Part shown: positions 52,182 to 61,106 of the stretch, piece by piece
Numbering within the stretch: position 1 is the stretch's first letter
Layout of the letters: every line of letters starts with the position of its first letter
Assembly: GCF_012650175.1 (NCBI RefSeq)
Contig: NZ_JAAILI010000026.1
Span: 1 to 64,000 of the forward strand
DNA length: 64,000 nt
Direction: 5' to 3'
DNA from: Sphingomonas sp. S2M10
Lineage (GTDB): Bacteria; Pseudomonadota; Alphaproteobacteria; Sphingomonadales; Sphingomonadaceae
Notes under the pieces: generated by a model
What the model was told of the DNA's origin: nothing
Database searches by the model: none
The model's input: the letters and a program-made list of their open reading frames with translations, nothing else
Translations under genes and position numbers: made by a program

Positions 52182-52652
52182 CTTGATCCCGAGCAGCACC
52201 AGCCTTTCCCCGTTGATGCCGAACCAGTGCGGCACCCCGGCGGGCACCAGAATCACGTCCCCCGGCGCCAGCGCGCGGGTGGTGCCGCCGTCGATCCGGC
52301 TGCCTTCCACCAGCGTGGCGTTGCGCACTTCCCGGTCGGGCATCGTGCCGCCGGAGATGAGCGTTCCGGCACCTTCCAGCACGATCGCATATTCGGCCTG
52401 ATCGGGATGGACGGCGGGCTTGCCCGGCTTCTTCCAGATTTCGATCGCCGCGATGTTGATGCCGTCGCGTACCAGCGGCTTCCAGGCGAAGCCCTGTTCC
52501 GGCTTCATCTCCGCCAGCATCGCGCGCAGCTGCGCCTGCACCGCCGGACCGGCGGCGACGGCGGTGGGGTCGGTCGCGGTCTGCGCCAGCGCCGGTACGG
52601 CGGCGATCAGGCAGACCGGTGCAAGCGCGAGGAGGGGGGCGGGTATCTTCAC
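52164..52652 (-). CDS. secreted cupin-domain protein
   Basis: A 162-residue protein with a signal peptide (APVCLIAAVPALAQ) and a single cupin barrel: PAVHPDQAEYAIVLEGAGTLISGG (first motif, His and Glu) and APGDVILVPAGVPHWFGING (second motif with terminal His). The cupin may bind a metal and act on, or carry, a small ligand in the periplasm. Start is the GTG at 52652, 8 bases after GGGAGA; the upstream ATG codons are out of frame. The gene ends opposite the end of bphP. Confidence 0.83.
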   Translation of the reverse strand: MKIPAPLLALAPVCLIAAVPALAQTATDPTAVAAGPAVQAQLRAMLAEMKPEQGFAWKPLVRDGINIAAIEIWKKPGKPAVHPDQAEYAIVLEGAGTLISGGTMPDREVRNATLVEGSRIDGGTTRALAPGDVILVPAGVPHWFGINGERLVLLGIKLPKGS

Positions 52653-52730
52653 GGCATCATTCTCCCTGTGGCGAGCGCGATCATGGCAGAGCTGCGGCAC
52701 CACCGGAAGCGCGCGGGAGTCGTAGGTCGC

Positions 52731-53624
52731 TTAACCGCGCCAGCGCAGCCGCTCGACCAGCAGGGCGAAGGCGGGGGTGGGCTGGCGGCGGCTCGGATAA
52801 TAGAGATGGTAGCCGGCAAAGGGCGGCGAGAAATCGCTCAGCACCGCCTCCAGCGCGCCGCTGTCGAGGTGCGGCTGCACCGCCGCGTCGGGCAGGCAGG
52901 CGATGCCGAAGCCTTCCAGCGCCGCCTGCAGCACCGGGAAAACCGAGGAAAAGGTGAGCGGCCCCTCCACCCGGACCCGGCGCTCGCGCCCCTCCTCTTC
53001 GAACTCCCAGGCGTAGAGTCCGCCATAGGTGGGCAGGCGCAGGTTGATGCAGGCATGGTCGGTCAGGTCCTCGATCGCGGCCGGGCGCCCGCAGCGATCG
53101 AGATATTCCGGGGCGGCGACCGCCAGCATGCGGGCATCGGGGCCGATCGGCACCGCCACCATGTCCTTTGCGACGATGTCGCCGAAGCGGACGCCCGCGT
53201 CGAACCGTTCGGCGACGATATCGGTCAGGCGATAATCGGTATCGACCTCCACGCGGATGTCCGGAAATTCGCGCAGGATGGGAGCCAGTTTCGGCCAGAG
53301 CGTGGTCTTCAGCGACAGCTCGTCGGCGCTGATCCGCACCAGCCCGGCGGGTTTCTCGCGCAGCGCGCTCAGCGCCGCCACTTCGGCCGCGATCTCGTCC
53401 AGCCGGGGGGCGAGGGTGGCGAACAGCCGCTCGCCGGCTTCGGTCAGGTTCACGCTGCGGGTGGTGCGGTGGAGCAGCCGCAGCCCCAGCCGCTCCTCCA
53501 GCCCGCGCATCGCGTGGCTGAGCGCGGAAGGCGTGACGCCGCTCTGCGCAGCGGCGCGCGTGAAGCTGCGCTGGCGGGCGACCGCCAGAAAGGCGGCGAG
53601 TTCGGAAAGCTGCTGACGATTCAT
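52731..53624 (-). CDS. LysR-family transcriptional regulator
   Basis: A 297-residue LysR regulator: winged helix-turn-helix at 1-60 (LAAFLAVARQRSFTRAAAQSGVTPSALSHAMRGLEERLGLRLLHRTTRSV) and a two-lobed effector domain. The layout is the common aldehyde/alcohol dehydrogenase-associated type. It is divergent from the alcohol dehydrogenase gene (126 bases apart), and a T-N11-A inverted repeat lies 4 bases upstream of its start. The dehydrogenase is the likely target. Inducer unknown. Confidence 0.93.
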   Translation of the reverse strand: MNRQQLSELAAFLAVARQRSFTRAAAQSGVTPSALSHAMRGLEERLGLRLLHRTTRSVNLTEAGERLFATLAPRLDEIAAEVAALSALREKPAGLVRISADELSLKTTLWPKLAPILREFPDIRVEVDTDYRLTDIVAERFDAGVRFGDIVAKDMVAVPIGPDARMLAVAAPEYLDRCGRPAAIEDLTDHACINLRLPTYGGLYAWEFEEEGRERRVRVEGPLTFSSVFPVLQAALEGFGIACLPDAAVQPHLDSGALEAVLSDFSPPFAGYHLYYPSRRQPTPAFALLVERLRWRG

Positions 53625-53627
53625 TGC

Positions 53628-53640
53628 TGAATTCTATTCA
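53628..53640. promoter_or_regulatory. LysR-box-like palindrome
   Basis: TGAAT-TCT-ATTCA is a perfect 5-base inverted repeat with the T-N11-A form of a LysR box, in the divergent region 4 bases before the regulator gene. Confidence 0.5.
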
Positions 53641-53750
53641 TCACCGCATGCAGCTTCCAGTGTCTAATCGTCGCTGCCGCGCCGCACCATCTTTGGTGAT
53701 GAGGGGCCGTCCGGCCTCGCCTCCGCAACCACCACCCAGGGGAAATCCGC

Positions 53751-54800
53751 ATGGCCACCAAAGCCTTTGGCGCCTACGCCGCCGACAAGCCGCTCGAAGC
53801 GATGGAGATCGAGCGTCGCGCACCCGGCGCGCACGACGTGCAGATCGACATCGCCTATTGCGGCGTCTGCCACTCGGACCTCCACCAGGTCCGCTCCGAA
53901 TGGGACGGCACGCTCTACCCGTGCGTGCCCGGGCACGAGATCGTCGGCCGCGTCAGCGCGGTGGGCGAGCATGTCGCCAAGTTCGCGGTCGGCGACCTGG
54001 TCGGCGTCGGCTGCATGGTCGACAGCTGCCAGCATTGCGCCTCGTGCGACGAGGGGCTGGAGCAATATTGCGAGAACGGCTTCGTCGGCACCTATAACGG
54101 CCCGACGCCGGACGCGCCTGGCCATACGCTTGGCGGCTATTCGCAGCGGATCGTCGTCAGCGACAAGTTCGTGCTGAAGGTCGGCCATGGCGAGGAACAG
54201 CTCGCCGCCGTTGCGCCCCTGCTCTGCGCGGGCATCACCACCTGGTCGCCGCTGCGCCAGTGGAAGGTTGGTCCGGGGCAGAAGGTCGGCATCGTCGGCA
54301 TCGGCGGGCTCGGCCATATGGGCGTGAAGCTGGCGCATGCGCTGGGCGCGCATGTCGTCGCCTTCACCACCTCGGAGAGCAAGCGCGCCGATGCGCTGGC
54401 GCTGGGCGCGGACGAAGTCGTCGTGTCGCGCGATGCCGACGCGATGGCGGCGCACGCCAACAGCTTCGACTTCATCCTCGACACGGTCGCGGCAAGCCAC
54501 AATCTCGACGCCTTCACCACCCTGCTGAAGCGCGACGGCACGTTGACGCTGGTCGGCGTGCCCGAGCATGCGCATCCCTCGCCCAACGTCGCGGCGCTGA
54601 TCTTCAAGCGCCGCTCAATCGCCGGCTCGCTGATCGGCGGCATCGCCGAAACCCAGGAAATGCTCGATTTCTGCGCCGAGCACGGCATCGTCTCGGACAT
54701 CGAGATGATCCGCGCCGACGAAATCAACACGGCCTATGAGCGCATGCTGAAGAGCGACGTGAAGTACCGCTTCGTCATCGACATCGCGTCGATGGGCTGA
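53751..54800 (+). CDS. zinc-dependent NADP alcohol dehydrogenase, cinnamyl-alcohol/YahK-like
   Basis: A 349-residue medium-chain dehydrogenase reducing aldehydes to alcohols. Catalytic zinc ligands are in [18 protein letters not shown] and the third cysteine LLCAGIT; structural zinc ligands in [15 protein letters not shown]. The Rossmann nucleotide loop is [21 protein letters not shown]. These features match the NADPH-preferring YahK/AdhC-type aldehyde reductases. Divergent from a LysR regulator that may control it. A hairpin terminator follows. Confidence 0.94.
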   Translation: MATKAFGAYAADKPLEAMEIERRAPGAHDVQIDIAYCGVCHSDLHQVRSEWDGTLYPCVPGHEIVGRVSAVGEHVAKFAVGDLVGVGCMVDSCQHCASCDEGLEQYCENGFVGTYNGPTPDAPGHTLGGYSQRIVVSDKFVLKVGHGEEQLAAVAPLLCAGITTWSPLRQWKVGPGQKVGIVGIGGLGHMGVKLAHALGAHVVAFTTSESKRADALALGADEVVVSRDADAMAAHANSFDFILDTVAASHNLDAFTTLLKRDGTLTLVGVPEHAHPSPNVAALIFKRRSIAGSLIGGIAETQEMLDFCAEHGIVSDIEMIRADEINTAYERMLKSDVKYRFVIDIASMG

Positions 54801-54806
54801 GCCCGT

Positions 54807-54840
54807 TGCGGGGGCGGCGTTCCCGTCGCCCCCCGCATTT
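54807..54840 (+). terminator. rho-independent-type terminator after the alcohol dehydrogenase
   Basis: TGCGGGGGCG (54807-54816) pairs with CGCCCCCCGCA (54827-54837, one bulged C), followed by TTT. Confidence 0.65.
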
Positions 54841-54873
54841 CCCTTTCCGCCGCCCAGCCCCTACATCGCAGCG

Positions 54874-55605
54874 ATGCACCTTCGCGCCGAAGCCATCCTG
54901 CTCAGCGTTCGCACGCATGGCGAGCATGGCGCGATCGTGCGGGCGCTCACCGAAGGCGAGGGGGTGCAGCCCGGCTATGTGCGCGGCGGGCGCTCGCGCG
55001 CGTTGCGGCCGGTGCTGCAACCGGCCAACCTGATCCTCGGCGAATGGCGCGCGCGGACGGAGGAGCAGCTGGCGGGTCTCACCGTCGAGCTGCTCCACAG
55101 CAGGGCGCCGATGTTCGGCGAGCCGCTGCCCGCCGCCGCGCTCGCCTGGGTGACGGCGCTCACCGCCGCCACCTTGCCGGAAGGACTGCCTTATCCCCGC
55201 CTTCACGCCGCGCTGGGCGGCGTGCTCGACGCGATCGAGGCCGCGCCGGCGGCGCGCGGCTGGGCAGTGGCGCTGGTGCGCTACGAGCTGCTGCTGCTCG
55301 CCGAGCTGGGCTTCGGGCTCGATCTGGAACGCTGCGCGGCGACCGGCGGCAGCGAGGAGCTCGCCTATGTCAGCCCCAAAAGCGGCATCGCGGTCAGCCG
55401 GGCGGGGGCGCTGGGGTATGAGCACCGCCTGCTTGCCTTGCCTCCCTTCCTCACCGAAGGCGGTGCGGCGGACTGGGAGGACATCCTCGCCGGCCTGCGC
55501 CTCACCGGCCATTTCCTGGCGCGCGACCTGCTGATCGGGCGGGGTGCGGAACTGATGGCGGCGCGGGAACGGCTGGTGGACCGCTTGTTGCGAGCGGTTG
55601 CATAA
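54874..55605 (+). CDS. recO: DNA repair protein RecO
   Basis: A 243-residue recombination mediator that helps load RecA onto SSB-coated gaps in the RecFOR pathway. The N-terminal OB-fold begins [26 protein letters not shown] and [26 protein letters not shown]; the helical C-terminal part contains [23 protein letters not shown], in which the single cysteine corresponds to the first zinc-site position while the rest of the site is degenerate, as in other sphingomonads. The downstream leuB gene begins 57 bases later. Confidence 0.93.
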   Translation: MHLRAEAILLSVRTHGEHGAIVRALTEGEGVQPGYVRGGRSRALRPVLQPANLILGEWRARTEEQLAGLTVELLHSRAPMFGEPLPAAALAWVTALTAATLPEGLPYPRLHAALGGVLDAIEAAPAARGWAVALVRYELLLLAELGFGLDLERCAATGGSEELAYVSPKSGIAVSRAGALGYEHRLLALPPFLTEGGAADWEDILAGLRLTGHFLARDLLIGRGAELMAARERLVDRLLRAVA

Positions 55606-55662
55606 ACCGCCCCGAGGCGGCTAAGCGGCCGGATACCAGCTGCTGCTTGCGTGGGGATCGGA

Positions 55663-56715
55663 ATGCCGTTGATTGCTGTTCTGCCGGGCGACGGGATCGG
55701 CCCCGAGGTGACCCGCGAGGCGCGCCGGGTGCTCGAGGCGATGAACCTTGGCCTCAGCTTCGAGGAAGCGCCGGTCGGCGGCGCCGGCTATCTCGCCGCC
55801 GGCCATCCGCTGCCCGATGCTACGCTGGCGCTCGCCAAGCGCGCCGACGCGGTGCTGTTCGGCGCGATCGGCGACCCCCGCTTCGAGAAGCTGGAGCGCC
55901 ATCTGCGCCCGGAAGCGGCGCTGCTCGGCATCCGCCAGGCGCTCGGCCTGTTCGCCAATCTCCGCCCGGCGACGCTGTTCCCGGCGCTGGGCGATGCCTC
56001 GCCGCTCAAGCCCGAGGTGGTGAACGGCCTCGACATCGTCATCGTCCGCGAGCTTATCGGCGATGTCTATTTCGGCGAGAAGGGCCATCGCACCACGCCC
56101 GAGGGCCTGCGCCAGGGCTATGACGTGATGAGCTATAACGAGCAGGAAGTGGCGCGGATCGCCCGCGTCGGCTTCGAGATGGCCAAGCGCCGCCGCAAGA
56201 AGCTCTGTTCGGTCGACAAGGCGAACGTGCTCGAGACCTCGCAGCTGTGGCGCGACGTCGTCACCGCGATGGGCACCGAATATCCCGAGGTCGAGCTGAC
56301 CCATATGTATGTCGACAACGCCGCGATGCAGTTGGTGCGCGCGCCGGCCAGCTTCGACGTGATCGTCACCGGCAATCTGTTCGGCGACATCCTCTCGGAT
56401 CAGGCCAGCATGTGCGCCGGATCCATCGGCATGCTGCCCTCGGCCTCGCTCGCCGACTGGTCGGGCGCGAACGGCATGTACGAGCCGATCCACGGCAGCG
56501 CGCCGGACATTGCCGGCCAGGGCAAGGCGAACCCTTGCGCCGCCATCCTTTCCGCGGCCATGCTGCTGCGGCACTCGCTGGCCGACGAAGCGTCGGCGCA
56601 GCGCATAGAAAAAGCGGTCGCCGCAGCACTCGCCAAGGGCGCGCGGACGGCCGATCTCGGGGGCAATCTTTCAACGTCCGCGATGGGGGACGCGGTGCTG
56701 CTGGAGCTTCAGTGA
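55663..56715 (+). CDS. leuB: 3-isopropylmalate dehydrogenase
   Basis: A 350-residue NAD-dependent oxidative decarboxylase of leucine synthesis. Signatures: [11 protein letters not shown] at the start, FVREL-like [13 protein letters not shown], the lysine-tyrosine region [16 protein letters not shown], and the motif [25 protein letters not shown] followed by [21 protein letters not shown]. The ATG at 55663 is preferred over a GTG 12 bases upstream because GGGGATCGGA stands directly before it. The stop overlaps the next gene's GTG. Confidence 0.97.
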   Translation: MPLIAVLPGDGIGPEVTREARRVLEAMNLGLSFEEAPVGGAGYLAAGHPLPDATLALAKRADAVLFGAIGDPRFEKLERHLRPEAALLGIRQALGLFANLRPATLFPALGDASPLKPEVVNGLDIVIVRELIGDVYFGEKGHRTTPEGLRQGYDVMSYNEQEVARIARVGFEMAKRRRKKLCSVDKANVLETSQLWRDVVTAMGTEYPEVELTHMYVDNAAMQLVRAPASFDVIVTGNLFGDILSDQASMCAGSIGMLPSASLADWSGANGMYEPIHGSAPDIAGQGKANPCAAILSAAMLLRHSLADEASAQRIEKAVAAALAKGARTADLGGNLSTSAMGDAVLLELQ

Positions 56716-57812
56716 GCGAAACCCTGCTCGAACTCGCGATCGTTATTCCCACGTTCAACGAACGCGCCAATGTGCCCCTCTTGATCGCCAAGCTGGACGC
56801 GGCCCTTGCCGGGCGCGCCTGGGAAGCGATCTTCGTGGATGACGACAGCCCGGACGGAACGTCCGACGCCGCGCGCGACATCGCCCGCCGCGATCCGCGC
56901 GTGCGCGTGATTCAGCGGATCGGGCGACGCGGCCTGTCCTCGGCCTGCATCGAGGGGATGTGCGCGACGGCGGCCCCATGCGTCGCGGTGATCGACGGCG
57001 ATCTGCAGCATGACGAGACGCTGCTGCCCAAGATGCTCGACGCGCTGCAGGCCGATGCCGCGCTCGACGTGGTGATCGGCTCACGTTTCTGCGACGGCGG
57101 CGGGACCGGCGAATGGGACCGCGAGCGCGTCGCCAAATCGGCCTTCGCGACCAGGCTCTCGCGCCAGGTGCTCAAGGCCGACCTGACCGATCCGATGAGC
57201 GGCTTCTTCATGATCCGCAGCGAGATCGCGCGCGGGCTGGTGCCGGTGCTCTCCGGTATCGGCTTCAAGATCCTGCTCGACATCATGACCGCGAGCCCCC
57301 GGCCGCTGAGCTTCCGCGAGCTGCCCTATACCTTCCGCGTCCGCACGGAGGGCGAGAGCAAGCTCGATTACGTCGTCGCGATGGAATATCTGATCGCGCT
57401 GTACGACCGGATGTTCGGCAAGGTCGTGCCCGTCCGCTTTGCGATGTTCTCGGCGATCGGCGCGATGGGCGCGGCGGTGCACCTCAGCGTGCTGTTCCTG
57501 CTGTTCCGGGTAGCGGGGCTGCCGTTCGTGACCGGCACGATTGTCGCGACGATCGTGGCGATGACGTTCAACTATCTGCTCAACAACGCCCTGACCTATC
57601 GTGAGCGGCGCCTGAAGGGGGCGGCGCTGATCGGCGGCTGGGTGAGCTTCTGCCTGGTATGCGCGGTGGGGGCGGCGGCCAATGTCGGGCTCGCGGCGTT
57701 CCTCCACAATGTCCAGCATGGCGACTGGCGGCTCTCCGCGCTGGCGGGGATCGCGGTGGCGGCGGTGTGGAATTTCGCGCTGTCGTCGCGGTTCGTGTGG
57801 GGGCGGTACTAG
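56712..57812 (+). CDS. GT2 glycosyltransferase fused to GtrA-like membrane domain
   Basis: A 366-residue fusion. Residues 1-235 are a family-2 glycosyltransferase of the dolichol-phosphate-mannose synthase type ([65 protein letters not shown]). Residues 240-366 are a GtrA-like domain of four membrane helices ([45 protein letters not shown]). It probably makes and/or flips a polyprenyl-phosphate sugar donor. A PMT-type transferase 1.3 kb away could use that donor. The GTG start overlaps the leuB stop (GTGA); usual family start follows. Confidence 0.9.
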   Translation: MSETLLELAIVIPTFNERANVPLLIAKLDAALAGRAWEAIFVDDDSPDGTSDAARDIARRDPRVRVIQRIGRRGLSSACIEGMCATAAPCVAVIDGDLQHDETLLPKMLDALQADAALDVVIGSRFCDGGGTGEWDRERVAKSAFATRLSRQVLKADLTDPMSGFFMIRSEIARGLVPVLSGIGFKILLDIMTASPRPLSFRELPYTFRVRTEGESKLDYVVAMEYLIALYDRMFGKVVPVRFAMFSAIGAMGAAVHLSVLFLLFRVAGLPFVTGTIVATIVAMTFNYLLNNALTYRERRLKGAALIGGWVSFCLVCAVGAAANVGLAAFLHNVQHGDWRLSALAGIAVAAVWNFALSSRFVWGRY

Positions 57813-57822
57813 TCAGAAACTA

Positions 57823-57927
57823 GCCCCTCCCCTTCAGGGGAGGGGTTGGGGTGGGGCAGTGTCTCACCGAGACCAAGCCGCGTTCTGGAATCCCTCCACC
57901 CCAACCCCTCCCCTGAAGGGGAGGGGC
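57823..57927. repeat. perfect 32-bp inverted repeat, fold-back element
   Basis: The arm at 57823-57854 is the exact reverse complement of 57896-57927, with 41 bases between. Each arm is itself a palindrome (CCCCTCCCCT-TC-AGGGGAGGGG). It lies between the convergent GT2-GtrA and Old Yellow Enzyme genes and could terminate both. It is a typical dispersed intergenic palindrome. Confidence 0.8.
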
Positions 57928-57940
57928 TTAGCAGGCGTCC

Positions 57941-59059
57941 CTACACCAGCTCCGCCAGCGCCGCCGGGCTGAAGCCCTTGAGTTCCTGCCCCGCACCGGC
58001 CTGCACCTTCTGCACCCAGTCCGGATTGCTGATCAGTGCGCGGCCGACCGCGATCAGGTCGAACTCGTCGCGCTCCATCCGCTCGACCAGCCGGTCGAGG
58101 TCGCTGTGCTGCGAGGTCTCGCCGCCGAACGCCGCGATGAACTCGCCCGACAGGCCGACCGAGCCGACGCTGATCGTCGCGGCACCGGTGAGCTTCTTTG
58201 CCCAGCCGGCGAAGTTGAGGCCGTTCTCCCCGTCGATCTCCGGAAATTCCGGCTCCCAGAAGCGGCGCTGCGAGCAGTGCAGCACGTCCGCCCCGGCATC
58301 GACCAGCGGTTGCAGCCAGGATGCCATCTCGTCCGGGGTAGTGGCCAGGCGTGCGGCATAATCCTGCTGCTTCCACTGGCTGAGGCGCAGGATCACGGGC
58401 ATGTCCGGGCCCACCGCCGCGCGCACGGCCTTGACCACCTCGACCGCGAAGCGGGAGCGCTCGGCGATCGTCGCACCGCCATAGCCGTCCTCGCGGGTGT
58501 TGGTGCCCGCCCAGAAGAACTGGTCGATCAGATAGCCGTGCGCGCCGTGGATCTCGACGGTGTCGAAGCCCAGCCGCTTGGCATCCGCCGCGGCCTTGGC
58601 GAAGGCGGCGATCGTCGCCGCGATGTCCTGCTCGGTCATCGCCACGCCGCGCGGCTTGCCGGGCGCCACCACGCCGGACGGGCTTTCCACCGGCGCTTCG
58701 GGCTGCCAGCTGCGGTCCGGCCCCACCGTGGAGCCGGTGTGCCAGATCTGCGGCGCCATCTTGCCGCCCGCGGCATGCACCTCGTCGATCACCTGCTGCC
58801 AGCCGGCCAGCGCCGCATCGCCATGGAAGAACGGGATGTTCGGATGATTGCGCGAGGCGGGGCGGTCGATCACCGTGCCTTCGGACAGGATCAGGCCCAC
58901 CCCGCCTTCGGCGCGGCGGCGGTAATAGGCGGCATTGGCCGCGCCGGGGATGCCCTGGGGCGCGAAGGTCCGCGTCATCGGCGCCATCACGATCCGGTTG
59001 GGCAGATCGAGCGATTTGATGCGGAAGGGACGGAAGAGAGTGTCGGCCGACGCGGTCAT
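57941..59059 (-). CDS. NADH:flavin oxidoreductase, Old Yellow Enzyme family
   Basis: A 372-residue FMN-dependent ene-reductase: DTLFRPFRIKSLDLPNRIVMAPMTR at the start (FMN contacts), QIWHTGSTVGPDR, the active-site HGAHGYLIDQFFW with the histidine pair region, NTREDGYGG, and GRALISNPDWV near the end. It reduces activated C=C bonds with NAD(P)H. Cytoplasmic. The gene appears monocistronic; substrate unknown. Confidence 0.95.
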   Translation of the reverse strand: MTASADTLFRPFRIKSLDLPNRIVMAPMTRTFAPQGIPGAANAAYYRRRAEGGVGLILSEGTVIDRPASRNHPNIPFFHGDAALAGWQQVIDEVHAAGGKMAPQIWHTGSTVGPDRSWQPEAPVESPSGVVAPGKPRGVAMTEQDIAATIAAFAKAAADAKRLGFDTVEIHGAHGYLIDQFFWAGTNTREDGYGGATIAERSRFAVEVVKAVRAAVGPDMPVILRLSQWKQQDYAARLATTPDEMASWLQPLVDAGADVLHCSQRRFWEPEFPEIDGENGLNFAGWAKKLTGAATISVGSVGLSGEFIAAFGGETSQHSDLDRLVERMERDEFDLIAVGRALISNPDWVQKVQAGAGQELKGFSPAALAELV

Positions 59060-59144
59060 GGGGACTCCGTTGCGGTTTGAAACCGATACGAAGCTAGCGA
59101 CGCGCGTGGGCGGTTCAAGATGGTCGCCGGTGCCGCAACGAAAT

Positions 59145-60449
59145 TTAGCGCCAGCTCGGGAACCACATCCAGTGGGTGTAGCTCTGCGCGTCGTTCAGCG
59201 GTCCGGCGGAGAGGATCGGGTAAAAATAGCCGAAGCAGACCAGCGCCAGCCCGACATACCATTCCTCCCATCCTTTCGCGCGCAGCCGGTCGAACTGGTG
59301 GAAGGTCACCGGCAGCAACATGCACAGGAACAGCGCCGAGAGGTGGTAGTAATAGTAGAAGCCGAGCGACTTGGGGATGATCGCATAGATCCCGACCGAG
59401 AAGGTCCACAGCAGCGCCAGCACCAGCGGGCGCCACGCCTTCGTCCGGAACCACAGCACATAGCTGGCCAGCACCGCGACCAGCCCGCCCCACATGATCA
59501 CCGGATTGCCGATCAGCAGCACGCCGCGCTGCGCGCCATGGTCCCATTCGTAGAAGAACCAGATCGGCCGCAGCATGATCGGCCAGCTCCACCATTCGGA
59601 TTGATAGTTGTGATGGGGCAGTACCTGGGTCTGCGCCGCATACATTTCGCGCTGGAGATGCAGCAGGCCGCGCAGTCCGTCCGTCGCGCCGGTGAGATAG
59701 AAGAAGGTCGGCGCAAAGGTGGCGAAATAGACGGGGATGCTGATCGCGCCCAGCAGCGCGAGCCCGGCAAATGTCGACATTCCCGGCCAGTGCGGCTGAT
59801 CGCCCGACAGGAACGCCGTTGCCAGCGGGCGGCGGGCGCGTCGTGCGTCGATCAGCCGCACCAGGATCAGCGCCAGCCCGATCGCGGCGATATAGGGCGC
59901 GGCGGCCCATTTCACCGCGGTCGCCAGGCCGAGCAGCGCCGCACCCACGCACCAGCGCCATCGCACCTGGCTTCGCGCGCCGCGCATCGCCCAGAGCAGG
60001 AACACCAGGCCCCAGAGCAGGAAGGCGCCGAGGAACACGTCGAGCATCGCCGTCCGCGCCTGAACGAACAGGCTCTGGTCCAGCATTGCCAGCGCCGCCC
60101 CGGTCACCGCCACCCGCATCCGCCCGCGCATCAGGATCCACAGAAAGGCGAACACGGCCAGCACGGTCGCGGTGCCCGCGATGGTCGGCATCAATCGCCA
60201 GCCGAACGGATTGTCACCCAGTAGATCCATGCCCGCGCCGATCAGCTCCTTGCCGAGCAGCGGGTGTTCGGTGTTGCGCGGGCCGGACAGCTCGATCAGC
60301 GCTTTGGCCGCAGGCACATAATGCACCTCGTCGAACATGATCCCGCCCGGCTGGTCGAGGTGCAGCGTGAACAGCAGCTGCGCGGCGATGCCGATCAGCA
60401 GTGCGACGAGCCAGGGGCGGGCGGCAAGGGCGGAAGGGCGAAGGCGCAT
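59145..60449 (-). CDS. PMT-family glycosyltransferase (dolichyl-phosphate-mannose-type)
   Basis: A 434-residue integral membrane glycosyltransferase of the PMT/ArnT superfamily. About ten hydrophobic helices are present; the periplasmic loop motif DEVHYVPAAKALIELSGPRNTEHPLLGKELI carries the catalytic Asp-Glu pair, and the CxxxGLAxxxKW-like GLATAVKWAAAPYIAAIGLAL and HHNYQSEWWSWPIMLRPIWFFYE regions are typical of bacterial PMT enzymes. It transfers a sugar from polyprenyl phosphate to protein or another periplasmic acceptor. The neighbouring GT2-GtrA protein is a plausible donor source. Confidence 0.9.
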   Translation of the reverse strand: MRLRPSALAARPWLVALLIGIAAQLLFTLHLDQPGGIMFDEVHYVPAAKALIELSGPRNTEHPLLGKELIGAGMDLLGDNPFGWRLMPTIAGTATVLAVFAFLWILMRGRMRVAVTGAALAMLDQSLFVQARTAMLDVFLGAFLLWGLVFLLWAMRGARSQVRWRWCVGAALLGLATAVKWAAAPYIAAIGLALILVRLIDARRARRPLATAFLSGDQPHWPGMSTFAGLALLGAISIPVYFATFAPTFFYLTGATDGLRGLLHLQREMYAAQTQVLPHHNYQSEWWSWPIMLRPIWFFYEWDHGAQRGVLLIGNPVIMWGGLVAVLASYVLWFRTKAWRPLVLALLWTFSVGIYAIIPKSLGFYYYYHLSALFLCMLLPVTFHQFDRLRAKGWEEWYVGLALVCFGYFYPILSAGPLNDAQSYTHWMWFPSWR

Positions 60450-60561
60450 GGCACTGGCGTAGCCGAGGCCGCAGGGGAGCGGAATAGGGCAGATCCGAAG
60501 CCATTGCCGCCGCCTGTCGACGGCGCTGGCGCACGCCTGTCGACGGCAGCGCTTCCGCGGC

Positions 60562-60882
60562 TCAGCTGTGGCTGGTCAGCTTCAGGAGGACGAGACCGGC
60601 GACGATCAGCGTCACCGCGCCGATGCGGACCAGGGTTGCGGGTTCACCCAGCACGACGATGCCGACCAGAAAGGCACCCACCGCGCCGATCCCCGTCCAG
60701 ATGCCATAGGCGGTGCCCAGCGGCAGCGTCCGCATCGACCATGCGAGCAAGGCGAAGCTGGCGATCACGGTGACGACGGTGATCGCCGTCGGGATCGGGC
60801 GCGTGAAGCCTTCGGATTGCTTCATGGAGAAGGCCCAGACGACCTCCAGAATGCCGGCGATACCCAATAAAATCCAAGCCAT
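60562..60882 (-). CDS. sugE: SMR-family guanidinium exporter (Gdx/SugE)
   Basis: A 106-residue four-helix small multidrug resistance transporter. The N-terminal LLGIAGILEVVWAFSMKQSEGFTRPIP with the essential Glu13, and TLPLGTAYGIWTGIGAVGAFLVGIVVLGEP, follow the Gdx (guanidinium exporter) pattern rather than the QacE/EmrE one. It exchanges protons for guanidinium in the inner membrane. The window also carries a probable guanidine-degradation operon at 18-28 kb. AGGAG precedes the ATG, and a small ACGG-loop hairpin stands 20 bases upstream. Confidence 0.9.
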   Translation of the reverse strand: MAWILLGIAGILEVVWAFSMKQSEGFTRPIPTAITVVTVIASFALLAWSMRTLPLGTAYGIWTGIGAVGAFLVGIVVLGEPATLVRIGAVTLIVAGLVLLKLTSHS

Positions 60883-60902
60883 GGGGCTCTCCTGAAGAAG
60901 AG

Positions 60903-60916
60903 CCGGGCCGTCCCGG
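60903..60916 (-). promoter_or_regulatory. ACGG-loop hairpin upstream of sugE
   Basis: On the transcript strand CCGGG-ACGG-CCCGG forms a 5-bp stem with the ACGR loop that characterises guanidine-II (mini-ykkC) riboswitch hairpins, followed after 10 bases by the AGGAG ribosome site. A true guanidine-II element has two such hairpins; only one is present, so this is at most a partial or divergent form. Confidence 0.3.
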
Positions 60917-61029
60917 ACTTGATGCCCGCCCGGCGCGCTGGCCGGTGGCGGGGCGGGAACGTGGTCGCCGCATGCGGGACATAGCCATCCTCAGGAGGAT
61001 TTCAACCATGCCCGCCCCCGTACGCCCTA

Positions 61030-61080
61030 GCGGCTGTGCACCCCGGAGACACGGACCTTGCGCCAAGAGGTTGACGCCGC
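61030..61080 (+). other. possible structured leader of metZ
   Basis: GCGGC (61030-61034) can pair with GCCGC (61076-61080), enclosing a GTG/CAC stem (61036-61038 with 61050-61052) and a CTTG/CAAG stem (61057-61060 with 61064-61067). It stands 27 bases before the metZ ATG. I do not match it to SAM-II or another known riboswitch; in DNA this GC-rich such pairing can arise by chance. A separate palindrome ATCCTC-AG-GAGGAT is at 60987-61000. Confidence 0.25.
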
Positions 61081-61106
61081 GCCCCCAAGCGCCGCAAAGC
61101 AGCGCC

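Noticed and set aside
61000..61106. SAM-II riboswitch before metZ
   Set aside because: The conserved CGCGCUGAUUUAAC and GCUAAA blocks are not present.
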